Positions 16,914 through 25,707 are shown, numbered from the stretch's first letter. The stretch: DNA of 58,714 nt from Pseudomonas serbica (GCF_028823535.1 NZ_JAQIYM010000024.1:1-58714), one strand, 5' to 3'. Translations and numbers: made by a program. Notes: generated from the letters alone by a model not told the origin.

Positions 16914-18475
16914 GACCTGGATTCCCCGCGAGCGCCATCGGCCTTGCGCTTGGGCATCTGCGACACCAGCGAAAGATTGACGTCCATGCCTTCGACCTGG
17001 AAGTGCGGCACGGCATACAGCTTGACGCGGAAGAAGCCCGGGTTGTCCTCTATGTCTTCCACGGTCACCTTGGCATCACGCAGCGGATGCGAGGCCTGCA
17101 GGTCGTCGCCCGGGTCGGTCATTTCGGTGACCAGTCCGCCGATCCACTTGTTCAGCTCAAGTTCCAGCAAGCGCCGGTCCTTGGTGGTGCCGATGTTTTC
17201 GCGCTGGATCAGCTTGAGGTAATGGGCAATGCGCGATAGCAGGAAAATGTAGGGCAGGCGCGAATTGATCCGGCTGTTGGCGGTCGCATCGGCAGTGTCA
17301 TAGAGGGCCGCTTTCTGAGTCGAGTTGGCCGAAAAGAAGCATGCGTAGTCGCGGTTCTTGTAATACGACAGCGGGATGAAACCGAGGTCGGCGAACTCGA
17401 ATTCGCGGGTTTCAGGGATCATGACTTCCGAAGGAATCTTCACCTGGTTGCCGGTGCCCAGGTCGTACAGGTGGATAGGTAATTCAGTGACTGCACCGCC
17501 CGACTGCGGCCCGCGGATCTGCACGCACCAGCCATTGGCAATGAAACTCTTGACCATGTTGGCGGCAAAGGCGAACGAGGCGCTGGTCCACAGGTACTTG
17601 TCGTGGTCGGGGCCCTTGACGCTCTCGATGTAGTTGAAGCTGCGCACCGGGACGGTGTCTGGGCCATAGGGCAGGCGTCCGAGGACACGGGGCATGACCA
17701 GGCCGATGTAACGGGCGTCGTCACTGTCGCGGAACGCCTTCCATTTCAGGTATTCGGCGCGGTCAAAATAGTTGCCGATGTCCTTGATCGCGGCCACTTC
17801 TTCCATCGACTGCTTGCCGAAGAAGGCCGGGCCGACGGTGCCGATAAATGGCATGTGCGCAGCTGCGGCGACTTTGGAAATGTTGCGCAACAGGGCGATG
17901 TCCTGAGGACTGCGACCGAACTCGTAGTTGGAGATAGCCGCGGCAATCGGCTCGCCGCCCGGCGTGTCATACTCCTGGGTATAGGTATGCACGTAGAGGC
18001 CGCTTTGAGCTATTTCCGGTGCATCGTCGAAATCCTGGACCAGATGATCCTTGCTGATATCCAGCAATTCGATGCGCACGTTCTGGCGGAAATCGGTCTG
18101 GTCGATCAGCGATTTGACCCCGCGCCAGGTTGACTCGACGCGCTGGAAATCCGGGTGGTGCATTACGGCATCAAGTTGCCGACTGATTTGCGCATCCAGT
18201 GAGGCAATGTGATCATCGAGCAGGACTTTATCCAGGCGCTCAACCTTCTGTGAAGACTGTCCGAGCAGTTTGAGAAAAACACTGACTGCCGCAGTCACTC
18301 GCTCATCAGCAGACACTTCGGACAGCGCCTCGGTGTTCTGAAACACTTCGATACTACTTAGTGTGGAGACCGGACTGAGATTGATCTTTCCGAACAGCGC
18401 GCCATATACACCTTTACTTTCTTCGGACAACACTGTAGCGCCGCGCGATTGCACGTTAGAACTTTCGATGGACAT
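16910..18475 (-). CDS. tssC: TssC large sheath subunit of the T6SS
   Basis: A 521-aa TssC (VipB/ImpD) protein. Family features are an N-terminal segment pairing with TssB, DAVMHHPDFQRVESTWRGVK near residue 120, EFGRSPQDIALLRNISKVAAAA, and the conserved C-terminal part with KIPSEVMIPETREFEFADLG and RIAHYLKLIQRENIG. Together with TssB it forms the contractile sheath in the cytoplasm. It is 34 bases downstream of tssB. Confidence 0.97.
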   Translation of the reverse strand: MSIESSNVQSRGATVLSEESKGVYGALFGKINLSPVSTLSSIEVFQNTEALSEVSADERVTAAVSVFLKLLGQSSQKVERLDKVLLDDHIASLDAQISRQLDAVMHHPDFQRVESTWRGVKSLIDQTDFRQNVRIELLDISKDHLVQDFDDAPEIAQSGLYVHTYTQEYDTPGGEPIAAAISNYEFGRSPQDIALLRNISKVAAAAHMPFIGTVGPAFFGKQSMEEVAAIKDIGNYFDRAEYLKWKAFRDSDDARYIGLVMPRVLGRLPYGPDTVPVRSFNYIESVKGPDHDKYLWTSASFAFAANMVKSFIANGWCVQIRGPQSGGAVTELPIHLYDLGTGNQVKIPSEVMIPETREFEFADLGFIPLSYYKNRDYACFFSANSTQKAALYDTADATANSRINSRLPYIFLLSRIAHYLKLIQRENIGTTKDRRLLELELNKWIGGLVTEMTDPGDDLQASHPLRDAKVTVEDIEDNPGFFRVKLYAVPHFQVEGMDVNLSLVSQMPKRKADGARGESRS

Positions 18476-18509
18476 GAAGGTAACTTCCCTTTAAACGAAC
18501 CGAAGTGGA

Positions 18510-19013
18510 TTAACGATTTTCTGGCGGCGCCAATGCGGCCAATTCAGCGCGCAGTTCGTCACTCAGCGCATCGTCCTTGAGAATGCGTTCCAGTTCATGA
18601 CGAAAGGTGGCATTGTCCAGCAGGTTAGACTTGAGGTCGCGCAACAGGTTGCGCATGGCCAATAGTGCACGCAGATGCGGGATTTGCCGTGCTACCTGCT
18701 CCGGCTCGAAGTCCTTCATGCGCTGGAAATTCAGCTCGACCGAGGTGTCGCCGCCATCATCGACCAAGGTATTTTCCACGGTCACTTTCAAGAGAGGAGA
18801 AAACTCCGCCAATACGCTATCGAAGTTGTTTTTGTTGATCGAGACTTTTCTTCGGGCTGATAAGGGACGCTGCTCCTGGCCATTGCTGTAGTCCCCCATC
18901 ACCATCAGCTTCAGTGGTAGTTCGACTTTTTTCTGCGCACCGCCGGTATGCAGGTCGAGCTTGATATTGACCCGCGCCTTCGGCACTTCGTTTTGAAAAC
19001 TGCTTGAAGACAT
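18510..19013 (-). CDS. tssB: TssB small sheath subunit of the T6SS
   Basis: A 167-aa TssB (VipA/ImpC) protein, the first gene of the operon. The N-terminal part (VPKARVNIKLDLHTGGAQKKV, then LPLKLMVMGDYSNGQ) and the following RKVSINKNNFDSVLAEFSP are characteristic. It pairs with TssC in the sheath. A run of purines (GGGAGGTGTT) lies just ahead of its ATG. No gene separates it from the divergent monooxygenase gene 481 bases away, so its promoter should lie in that gap. Confidence 0.96.
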   Translation of the reverse strand: MSSSSFQNEVPKARVNIKLDLHTGGAQKKVELPLKLMVMGDYSNGQEQRPLSARRKVSINKNNFDSVLAEFSPLLKVTVENTLVDDGGDTSVELNFQRMKDFEPEQVARQIPHLRALLAMRNLLRDLKSNLLDNATFRHELERILKDDALSDELRAELAALAPPENR

Positions 19014-19494
19014 AACACCTCCCGATTATTTTGCGACGGCCACTGCCATCGCTAAAACCTGTAGCGACAGGAACTCGAAACTCTAGCCAACAGAGTAGAA
19101 AGTTCCTCCACTACAGCCTGTGAATTCCATGTCTAAATAAGTACAACAATATACGCACGGGAACTATGCCTGTTCTCCTACAACAACAATGAAGTATCTC
19201 ACTCTCACATTCCACCCCTGTCCTTAACTTTGGGAAATTTCGTACTTATTTACGGAAACGCCCTACAAGAAACCCGTGGAAATGGACATTTTGTCGGGCG
19301 CCAGTCTTCGTTTTTCTGCTCCGACCGGACTGCAGCCTCCCCTCCAATCCACCCGGTCAAAACCCACTGCATCAATTATTTATACTCAAATACCAGCTTA
19401 ATAATATTTTACCGACATCAGGCTGATCCCTAGTCTTGAGCCCAGGAAATGGCAGGTCGACACCGACCGTTAACCAACTTCGAAGGGCAAGCAG
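19014..19494. promoter_or_regulatory. Divergent intergenic region between tssB and the monooxygenase gene
   Basis: This 481-base non-coding gap is more AT-rich than its flanks and must hold the promoters of the T6SS operon and of the catabolic operon. I find no convincing sigma-54 GG-N10-GC element on the tssB side and no unambiguous sigma-70 pair. The notable structure is a separated inverted repeat, listed on its own. The monooxygenase ribosome site GAAGGG lies at the right end. Confidence 0.5.
19134..19252. repeat. Perfect 11-bp inverted repeat upstream of tssB
   Basis: TAAATAAGTAC at 19134-19144 is the exact reverse complement of GTACTTATTTA at 19242-19252, 97 bases apart. The second copy is itself a partial palindrome (CGTACTTATTTACG). 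Paired sites of this kind fit a regulator that binds both ends of the promoter region, but no protein can be named. Confidence 0.5.
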
Positions 19495-20805
19495 ATGACC
19501 ATTGAAAAAACAATAATAGATACCTTGATTGTCGGCGCCGGCCAGGCCGGCGTAGCCATGAGTGAACACCTGAGCAAGCTCGGCGTGCCGCATCTGGTGC
19601 TGGAGCGCAATCGTATTGCCGAGCGCTGGCGCACCGGCCGCTGGGATTCGCTGGTGGCTAATGGTCCGGCCTGGCACGACCGTTTTCCCGGCCTGGAATT
19701 CGACGACGTCAGCCCCGATGGTTTTGCCCCCAAGGAGCGCGTGGCCGATTACTTCGAAGCCTATGCCCGCAAGTTCAAGGCGCCGATCCGCACCGGCGTG
19801 GAAGTGAAGAAGGTCGAGCGCAACGTCGGTCGCCCAGGCTTCACCGTCGAGACCTCCCAGGGCGTGATCGAGGCCAGCCGCGTGGTGGCTGCCACGGGTC
19901 CGTTCCAGCGTCCGGTGATCCCGCCGATCGCCCCCAAGGATGCACAGTTGCTGCAGATCCATTCCGCCGACTACCGCAATCCCGGGCAATTGCCCGAGGG
20001 TGCCGTGCTGGTGGTGGGCGCAGGTTCCTCGGGCGTGCAGATCGCCGATGAATTGCAGCGCTCCGGCAAGCAGGTCTACCTGTCGGTGGGCGCCCACGAT
20101 CGTCCGCCCCGCGCCTATCGCAACCGTGATTTCTGCTGGTGGCTGGGGGTGCTGGGCGAGTGGGACCAGGCCGCGATGAAACCCGGCCGCGAACACGTGA
20201 CCATCGCCGTCAGTGGCGCCCAGGGTGGCCGCACCGTGGACTTCCGTGGCCTGGCCCATGCCGGCATGGTGCTGGTGGGCCTGACCCAGTCGTTCAACGG
20301 CAGCGTGGCGACCTTCCAGGCGAACCTGGCGGAGAACCTGGCCCGGGGCGATGAAAACTACCTGGCCCTGCTCGACGCCGCCGATGCCTACATCGAACGC
20401 AATGGCCTGGATCTGCCGGAAGAACCCGAAGCGCGCCATACCTTCCCGGAGCCGGACTGCGTCACCCATCCGATCCTTGAGCTCGACCTGGCCAAGGCCG
20501 GTGTGACGTCGATCATCTGGGCTACCGGTTTTGCCGTGGACTACAGCTGGCTGAAGGTTGACGCGTTCGACGACAACGGCAAGCCCCGGCATCAGCGCGG
20601 GGTGTCCAGCGAGGCTGGCGTGTATTTCCTCGGCCTGCCGTGGCAGTCCCGCCGTGGTTCGTCGTTCATCTGGGGCGTGTGGCACGACGCCAAGTACGTG
20701 GCCGATCACATTGCCATCCAGCGGACCTACCTTGAGTACCGCGACGCCGCCCAACGCGAGGCCGATAGCAACCCGGCCGATCACAAGACCACTGTCAGCG
20801 CTTGA
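19495..20805 (+). CDS. Flavin-containing monooxygenase (FAD/NAD(P)H)
   Basis: A 436-aa class B flavoprotein monooxygenase-like protein. The FAD-binding Rossmann motif is at the N-terminus (VGAGQAGVA, residues 13-21), followed by LERNRIAERWRTGRWDSLVAN, the usual FMO region for placing the flavin. A second dinucleotide motif VGAGSSGVQIADEL near residue 178 would bind NADPH, and a late ATGF motif (IWATGFAVDYSW) is present. Substrate is unknown. It leads an operon with RidA, DUF1028 and an M20 deacylase, so it probably oxygenates or N-oxidises a nitrogenous compound before hydrolysis. The next gene starts 51 bases later. Confidence 0.88.
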   Translation: MTIEKTIIDTLIVGAGQAGVAMSEHLSKLGVPHLVLERNRIAERWRTGRWDSLVANGPAWHDRFPGLEFDDVSPDGFAPKERVADYFEAYARKFKAPIRTGVEVKKVERNVGRPGFTVETSQGVIEASRVVAATGPFQRPVIPPIAPKDAQLLQIHSADYRNPGQLPEGAVLVVGAGSSGVQIADELQRSGKQVYLSVGAHDRPPRAYRNRDFCWWLGVLGEWDQAAMKPGREHVTIAVSGAQGGRTVDFRGLAHAGMVLVGLTQSFNGSVATFQANLAENLARGDENYLALLDAADAYIERNGLDLPEEPEARHTFPEPDCVTHPILELDLAKAGVTSIIWATGFAVDYSWLKVDAFDDNGKPRHQRGVSSEAGVYFLGLPWQSRRGSSFIWGVWHDAKYVADHIAIQRTYLEYRDAAQREADSNPADHKTTVSA

Positions 20806-20813
20806 TAACCGCT

Positions 20814-20832
20814 CGGCGCGTGAACCGCGCCG
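20814..20832 (+). other. Intercistronic hairpin between monooxygenase and RidA genes
   Basis: CGGCGCG-TGAAC-CGCGCCG is a perfect 7-bp GC stem in the 51-base gap, 24 bases before the ridA start. No T-run follows, so it is more likely an mRNA processing or stability element than a terminator. Confidence 0.5.
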
Positions 20833-20856
20833 CCCCCCATATTCCAGGAGTTTCAA

Positions 20857-21273
20857 ATGACTACGCCTACCCACACTCGCATCCGCATGTTCAACACCAA
20901 GGAAACCTACCCGAACCAGAGCCTGGACAACGACCTGTGCCAGGCCGTCCGCGCCGGCAACACCGTGTATGTGCGCGGCCAGGTCGGCACCGATTTCGAG
21001 GGCAACCTGGTCGGCCTGGGCGATCCGCGGGCGCAGACCGAGCAGGCCATGCGCAACGTCAAGCAACTGTTGGAAGAAGCCGGCAGCGACCTGAGCCACA
21101 TCGTCAAGACCACCACCTACCTGATCGACCCGCGTTACCGCGAACCGGTGTACCAGGAAGTAGGCAAGTGGCTCAAAGGCGTGTTCCCGATTTCCACCGG
21201 GCTGGTGGTGACGGCATTGGGTCAGCCGCAGTGGCTGATGGAGATTGATGTGATTGCGGTAATTCCCGAATAA
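20857..21273 (+). CDS. RidA/YjgF/YER057c family protein
   Basis: A 138-aa RidA-superfamily protein preceded by CAGGAG. The family fold is evident in AVRAGNTVYVRGQVGTDFEGNLVG, the conserved DPRAQTEQAMRNVKQLLEEAGSDLSHIVKTTTYL stretch and the closing LGQPQWLMEIDVIAVIPE. RidA proteins hydrolyse reactive enamine/imine intermediates. Homologues within catabolic operons, such as RutC in the pyrimidine pathway, act on specific intermediates, and the same is likely here. The usual Arg of the active site near the C-terminus is not obvious (it reads GLVVTALGQPQW), so the substrate may differ from classical RidA. Confidence 0.9.
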   Translation: MTTPTHTRIRMFNTKETYPNQSLDNDLCQAVRAGNTVYVRGQVGTDFEGNLVGLGDPRAQTEQAMRNVKQLLEEAGSDLSHIVKTTTYLIDPRYREPVYQEVGKWLKGVFPISTGLVVTALGQPQWLMEIDVIAVIPE

Positions 21274-21284
21274 GGAGCAGGCCC

Positions 21285-21962
21285 ATGACCTTTTCCATTG
21301 CCGGCCGCTGCCCCGACACCGGTCAGTTCGGCATCGCCATCAGCTCCTCGAGCATTGCCGTGGGCGCCCGCTGCCCCTGGTTATTGCCCGGTGTGGGTGC
21401 CGTCTCGACGCAAAACATCACCCTGCCCTCCCTGGGCCCGGAAACCTTGGCCCTGATGGAGCAAGGCCTTACACCTGCCGAGGCCCTGGACAAGGTGCTG
21501 ACCCGCAATGGCTACAGCCAGTACCGGCAGATCACCGCCATCGACCACCTCGGTCGCACCGCGCATTTCAGCGGTGCGCAAACCCTGGGCAACCATAACG
21601 CGGTGTCCGGCGAGCAATGCGTGGCGGCCGGCAACATGCTCGCAAGCCCTGTGGTGATCGAGGCCATGGTCCGCGCCTTCGAACAGGCCGAAGGCCAACT
21701 GGCCGACCGTTTGCTGGCGGCGATGCAAGGTGGCGTGGCGGCCGGTGGCGAAGCCGGGCCGGTGCATTCGGCCGCAGTAATGGTGGTCGGCGAGTTGACC
21801 TGGCCGATCGTCAACCTGCGGGTCGACTGGGCCGATGAGGACCCGATTGGCCAGCTGCAAAAACTTTGGCAGGCCTACCGTCCGCAGGTCCAGGACTACA
21901 TCGACCGCGCCCTGGCGCCCGACCGGTCCCCTGGCTACGGCGTCGCCGGAGACGATCGATGA
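21285..21962 (+). CDS. DUF1028 family protein
   Basis: A 225-aa protein with the DUF1028 signature from its N-terminus (TFSIAGRCPDTGQFGIAISS, then AVGARCPWLLPGVGAV). The fold is thought to be Ntn-hydrolase-like, which fits amide-bond hydrolysis, but function is unproven. It starts 11 bases after ridA with a nearby AAGGAG and overlaps the M20 gene by 4 bases (ATGA). DUF1028 genes commonly sit with RidA and amidohydrolase genes. Confidence 0.9.
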   Translation: MTFSIAGRCPDTGQFGIAISSSSIAVGARCPWLLPGVGAVSTQNITLPSLGPETLALMEQGLTPAEALDKVLTRNGYSQYRQITAIDHLGRTAHFSGAQTLGNHNAVSGEQCVAAGNMLASPVVIEAMVRAFEQAEGQLADRLLAAMQGGVAAGGEAGPVHSAAVMVVGELTWPIVNLRVDWADEDPIGQLQKLWQAYRPQVQDYIDRALAPDRSPGYGVAGDDR

Positions 21963-23110
21963 GCGCCAGCCGCGATTTGCTCGCAACGCTGGTGGCGTTC
22001 GACACCACCAGCCGCGAATCCAACCTGCAACTGATCGAGTGTGTCCGCGACTACCTCGCAGGCTTCGATGTGCCGTGCCAGCTGGTCTACAACCCGGAGC
22101 GCAGCAAAGCCAACCTGTTCGCCACGATCGGCCCGGCGGACCGGCCGGGCATTGTGCTCTCGGGGCACACCGACGTGGTGCCTGTCGACGGTCAGGCGTG
22201 GACCGTCGTGCCGTTCCAGCTCACCGAGCGCGAAGGGAAGCTGTACGGTCGCGGCACGGCGGACATGAAGGGCTACATCGCCTGCGTGCTCGCCCTGGTG
22301 CCCGCGCTGGTGCAGGCGTCGTTGCGCCTGCCGGTGCATATCGCCCTGTCTTACGATGAGGAAGTCGGCTGCCTGGGCGTGCGCTCGCTGCTCAAGGCCC
22401 TTGAGCAACGACCGGTCAAACCGCTGCTGTGCATCATTGGCGAACCCACCGAACTCAAACCGGTGCTGGGCCACAAGGGCAAGCTGGCGATGCGCTGTGA
22501 CATCCAGGGGCACGCCTGCCATTCGGCCTATGCTCCGCTCGGGGTCAATGCCATCGAATACGCGGCCGAGCTGATCGCTGAACTGGGGCGCATCGGCCAA
22601 CGGCTCAAGGCACCGGAGCAGCATGACGCGCGTTTCGATCCGCCGTTCTCCACCGTGCAGACCGGGGTGATTGGCGGCGGCAAGGCTTTGAATATCGTCC
22701 CGGCCGACTGCCGCTTCGACTTCGAGGTTCGCGCCCTGCCCTCCCACGACCCGCTACGGGTTGCACAGGAACTGCAGGCCTATGCCGAACAGCATCTGTT
22801 GCCACGCATGCGCGCCGTGAGTGAGCACAGCGACATTCGTTTCAGTGAATTGTCGGCGTACCCCGGCCTGGCCACCGATGCCCGCAGCGAAGCGGCGGAG
22901 TTGATCGCTGCGTTTTCCGGCTCCCGGGACTTCGGCACGGTGGCGTTCGGTACCGAGGGCGGCCTGTTCGATGCAGCGGGAATTCCAACGGTGGTATGCG
23001 GCCCGGGCAGCATGGAGCAAGGCCATAAACCCGATGAGTTCGTCAGCCTGGAACAACTGCACGGTTGCGACGCCATGCTGCAACGGATGCTGCTGGCCAT
23101 CAGCAACTGA
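21959..23110 (+). CDS. M20 family deacylase, ArgE-like
   Basis: A 383-aa zinc peptidase-family deacylase resembling acetylornithine deacetylase. Metal and catalytic residues are present: SGHTDVVPVDG (first His/Asp), GRGTADMKGY (bridging Asp), SYDEEVGCLG (catalytic Glu and metal Glu), and a C-terminal GPGSMEQGHKPDEFV with the last His. The start at 21959 is coupled to the DUF1028 stop; an upstream in-frame ATG lies within DUF1028. An isolated copy away from arginine genes, at the end of a catabolic operon, suggests cleavage of an N-acyl or N-carbamoyl product rather than arginine synthesis. Confidence 0.88.
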   Translation: MSASRDLLATLVAFDTTSRESNLQLIECVRDYLAGFDVPCQLVYNPERSKANLFATIGPADRPGIVLSGHTDVVPVDGQAWTVVPFQLTEREGKLYGRGTADMKGYIACVLALVPALVQASLRLPVHIALSYDEEVGCLGVRSLLKALEQRPVKPLLCIIGEPTELKPVLGHKGKLAMRCDIQGHACHSAYAPLGVNAIEYAAELIAELGRIGQRLKAPEQHDARFDPPFSTVQTGVIGGGKALNIVPADCRFDFEVRALPSHDPLRVAQELQAYAEQHLLPRMRAVSEHSDIRFSELSAYPGLATDARSEAAELIAAFSGSRDFGTVAFGTEGGLFDAAGIPTVVCGPGSMEQGHKPDEFVSLEQLHGCDAMLQRMLLAISN

Positions 23111-23113
23111 TCC

Positions 23114-23144
23114 CTGGCCCGACTCAGGTATAGAGTCGGGCCAG
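23114..23144. terminator. Bidirectional terminator between M20 and LysR genes
   Basis: CTGGCCCGACTC and GAGTCGGGCCAG form a perfect 12-bp stem with a 7-base loop. It lies just after the M20 stop and overlaps the 3' end of the convergent LysR gene. The strand following the stem on the plus side is TTCTTC rather than a pure T-run. Confidence 0.7.
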
Positions 23145-24035
23145 TTCTTCCTGGCAGTAATCGACGAACAGCTGCACCGGCTTGGTCAGCTGTGCCCTGC
23201 GCAACCACGCCGCGGACAACCCGGAGCCGGTGACGTTTTCGGCCAGCGGCACGCACACGACTTTTTGCCCGTCATAGGTGTATTCGGAGAACGGTTTGGT
23301 CACCAGGATCGAAAAGCCGAAACCCCGCCCGACCATCCCGCGCACCATCTCGATCGAAGGCGAGCTGAACACGATGTTCGGCGTCAACCCGCGCTCTTCG
23401 AAAATGCTCACGAAGTAGGTCCGGCTGGGCACCACGTCGAGCAAAATCATCGGCTCCAGCACCAGGTCATGCAGCGAGACTTTCGCCTGCTGGGCGAAGC
23501 GATGGTCGGCGGGCAGCAAGGCGTAGGGTTGCTGGGCCGGCATCAGCGCCACGGTCTCGATGGTGCTGTCCAGGTCATGTTCGTAAACCATGGCCATGTC
23601 GATGCTGCCGGCGGTCAGCGCCTGCACCAGCTCCTGCTGCTCGCCATCGCGAATGCGGATTTCCACCCCGGGCCAGCGCAGCTTGAACCCGGCGATCAGG
23701 CGTGGCAGGTACAGCGGTGCCACGGTTTCAAAACAGCCGATGTCGATCTGTCCCGCCACCACGTCATTGTCCGCCAGGGCATTCTGCTCGAACTCATGGG
23801 CGACCCGCAGCAGCTCCTGGGCCTTGCGGTAGAACCGCGAACCGCTCGGCGTCAGCGACACCCCCTGGGCGTGATGGCGGATGAACAGTTGCACGCCAAA
23901 ACTCTCTTCCAGGTGCTTGATTGCCGTCGACACCGAGGGCTGCGCGATGTAGAGCTTGCGCGAGGCCTCCGCCACGCTGCCGCAGTCGGCCGTGGTGACG
24001 AAATACCTGAGCTGGCGCAGGTTGTAGGCGGCCAT
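23124..24035 (-). CDS. LysR-type transcriptional regulator
   Basis: A 303-aa LysR regulator. The ATG at 24035 is preceded by GGAGG; the longer open frame upstream is discarded. The helix-turn-helix is at residues 1-60 (LRQLRYFVTTADCGSVAEASRKLY and AQPSVSTAIKHLEE), followed by a normal co-inducer domain. It is convergent with the monooxygenase operon and divergent from the NCS1 permease, so it most likely controls the permease and perhaps the whole locus in response to the transported compound. Confidence 0.92.
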   Translation of the reverse strand: MAAYNLRQLRYFVTTADCGSVAEASRKLYIAQPSVSTAIKHLEESFGVQLFIRHHAQGVSLTPSGSRFYRKAQELLRVAHEFEQNALADNDVVAGQIDIGCFETVAPLYLPRLIAGFKLRWPGVEIRIRDGEQQELVQALTAGSIDMAMVYEHDLDSTIETVALMPAQQPYALLPADHRFAQQAKVSLHDLVLEPMILLDVVPSRTYFVSIFEERGLTPNIVFSSPSIEMVRGMVGRGFGFSILVTKPFSEYTYDGQKVVCVPLAENVTGSGLSAAWLRRAQLTKPVQLFVDYCQEELARLYT

Positions 24036-24291
24036 GGGAACCTCCGGGAAACAGAACATCAGGGTCAAGGGATCGGCAGCGCACACAAGGGTTTGGTGCA
24101 GGCCTGCGGTCAAGGCTGAACATACCGGAGGCGACCGCCGGCGCGGCATATATTTTTTAAGGTTTGAAGCAACAAACTTACTAATTTATCTATCCCGATC
24201 CATTGCACATGATCGCTCCAACAAGAAAAGCGTCGTTCGCGCGACGCTCACCGAAGTACGTCCACGTACTCACTTTGCCTTGGAGTTCGTC
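24036..24291. promoter_or_regulatory. Divergent LysR/permease control region
   Basis: A 256-base gap. An interrupted dyad GTTTG-N6-CAAAC (24162-24177), flanked by AT-rich sequence, is a possible LysR site. The permease-proximal half holds two adjacent hairpins, listed separately. No clear sigma-70 pair stands out. Confidence 0.4.
24229..24270 (+). other. Two tandem hairpins in the leader of the NCS1 permease gene
   Basis: AGCGTCG-TTCGCG-CGACGCT (24229-24248) and AGTACGT-CC-ACGTACT (24255-24270) are perfect 7-bp inverted repeats 6 bases apart, ending 21 bases before the permease ATG. They could be mRNA structures controlling translation, or operators. The second is nearly a full palindrome and suits a dimeric protein better than an RNA loop of 2 bases. 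Confidence 0.5.
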
Positions 24292-25707
24292 ATGGTAACC
24301 ACTGCAACAACGAGCGCCCCGCTCATCGAGAAACACACGATCGGCTACGTGCCGCCGCAAGATCGTCATGGCAAGACCCGCGACCTGTTCACCCTGTGGT
24401 TCGGTGGCAACATCGCGCCCTTGCCCATCGTCACCGGCGCCCTCGGCGTGCAGATGTTTCACCTGAACCTGGTCTGGGGCATCGTCGCCATCCTCGTTGG
24501 CCACCTGGTCGGCGGCGTGCTGATGGCGCTGCACTCGGCCCAGGGCCCGCAGATGGGCATCCCCCAGATGATCCAGAGCCGAGCCCAGTTCGGCTCCCTC
24601 GGCGCACTGCTGGTGGTGCTGATCGCCGGCGTGATGTACATCGGTTTCTTCGCCTCCAACATCGTGCTGGCGGGCAAATCACTGCACGGCGTGGTCGACA
24701 GCGTGCCGGTGCCCGTGGGCATCGTCATCGGTGCCCTGGGTTCGGGCATCATCGGCATCATCGGCTATCGCTTCATCCACGTGCTCAACCGTATTGGCAC
24801 CTGGGTGCTGGGCATCGGCATCGTGCTGGGTTTCGCCTACATCCTGACCCACGTGCAGACCGGCGACTTCCTCACCCGCGGCAGCTTCAACATCTCCGGC
24901 TGGCTGGCGACAGTGTCCCTGGCCGCGCTCTGGCAAATCGCCTTCGCGCCCTACGTGTCCGACTATTCGCGCTACCTGCCGGCCGACGTGCCCGTGGCGG
25001 CGACCTTCTGGACCACCTACCTGGGCACCGTGCTCGGTTCCAGCCTGTCGTTCATCTTCGGCGCCGTCGCCGTACTGGCCACGCCTGTCGGCATGGACAC
25101 CATGGAAGCGGTCAAGCTCGCCACCGGTTCCATTGGCCCGCTGATGCTGGTGCTGTTCCTGCTCAGCGTCATCAGCCACAACGCCCTCAACCTCTACGGC
25201 GCCGTGTTGTCGCTGATCACCCTGGTGCAGACCTTCGCCTACCGCTGGATCCCCACCGCCAAGAGCCGCGCCGTGCTCTCGGTGATCGTGCTCGGTGCCT
25301 GCTGCTTTGCCGCCGTCGGTGCCTCCGCTGACTTCATCGGCCACTTCGTCGACATGGTGCTGGTCCTGCTGGTGGTCCTGGTGCCGTGGACGGCGATCAA
25401 CCTGATCGACTTCTACGCCATCCACAAGGGCAAGTACGACATCGACTCGATTTTCCACGTCGATGGCGGCATCTACGGGCGCTACAACCCGCAGGCGCTG
25501 CTGGCCTACGCGATCGGCATCGTGGTGCAGATTCCGTTCATGAACACGCCGCTGTACGTCGGACCGATTTCCGAGCACATCAATGGCGCGGACCTGTCCT
25601 GGTTGGTGGGCCTGGTGATCACGTCACCGTTGTACTGGTGGCTGGCCAACCGCGACAGTGCCTACAAGCGTCGGTTGTCGGGTGGGAAACTCGCCGCCAG
25701 CCTGTAG
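24292..25707 (+). CDS. NCS1 family cytosine/purine/uracil/allantoin-type permease
   Basis: A 471-aa membrane protein with about 12 helices. The start at 24292 follows TTGGAG; the longer frame upstream crosses the LysR promoter region and is not coding. NCS1 features are the N-terminal RDLFTLWFGGNIAPLPIVTGAL and the GPQMGIPQMIQSRAQFG segment after helix 2. NCS1 permeases bring nucleobases, hydantoins or allantoin in by cation symport. Together with the oxygenase/hydrolase genes upstream this points to import and breakdown of a nitrogen heterocycle or ureide; the exact substrate cannot be read from sequence. Confidence 0.92.
   Translation: MVTTATTSAPLIEKHTIGYVPPQDRHGKTRDLFTLWFGGNIAPLPIVTGALGVQMFHLNLVWGIVAILVGHLVGGVLMALHSAQGPQMGIPQMIQSRAQFGSLGALLVVLIAGVMYIGFFASNIVLAGKSLHGVVDSVPVPVGIVIGALGSGIIGIIGYRFIHVLNRIGTWVLGIGIVLGFAYILTHVQTGDFLTRGSFNISGWLATVSLAALWQIAFAPYVSDYSRYLPADVPVAATFWTTYLGTVLGSSLSFIFGAVAVLATPVGMDTMEAVKLATGSIGPLMLVLFLLSVISHNALNLYGAVLSLITLVQTFAYRWIPTAKSRAVLSVIVLGACCFAAVGASADFIGHFVDMVLVLLVVLVPWTAINLIDFYAIHKGKYDIDSIFHVDGGIYGRYNPQALLAYAIGIVVQIPFMNTPLYVGPISEHINGADLSWLVGLVITSPLYWWLANRDSAYKRRLSGGKLAASL

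Noticed and set aside
19014..19100. Possible sigma-54 promoter for tssB (TTGC ... GCCA on the plus strand)
   Set aside because: The spacing between the two invariant dinucleotides is 11, not 10, so it does not meet the -24/-12 rule.
19372..21099. 575-aa minus-strand open frame opposite the monooxygenase and ridA
   Set aside because: Shadow of two well-supported genes on the plus strand, spanning their intergenic hairpin.
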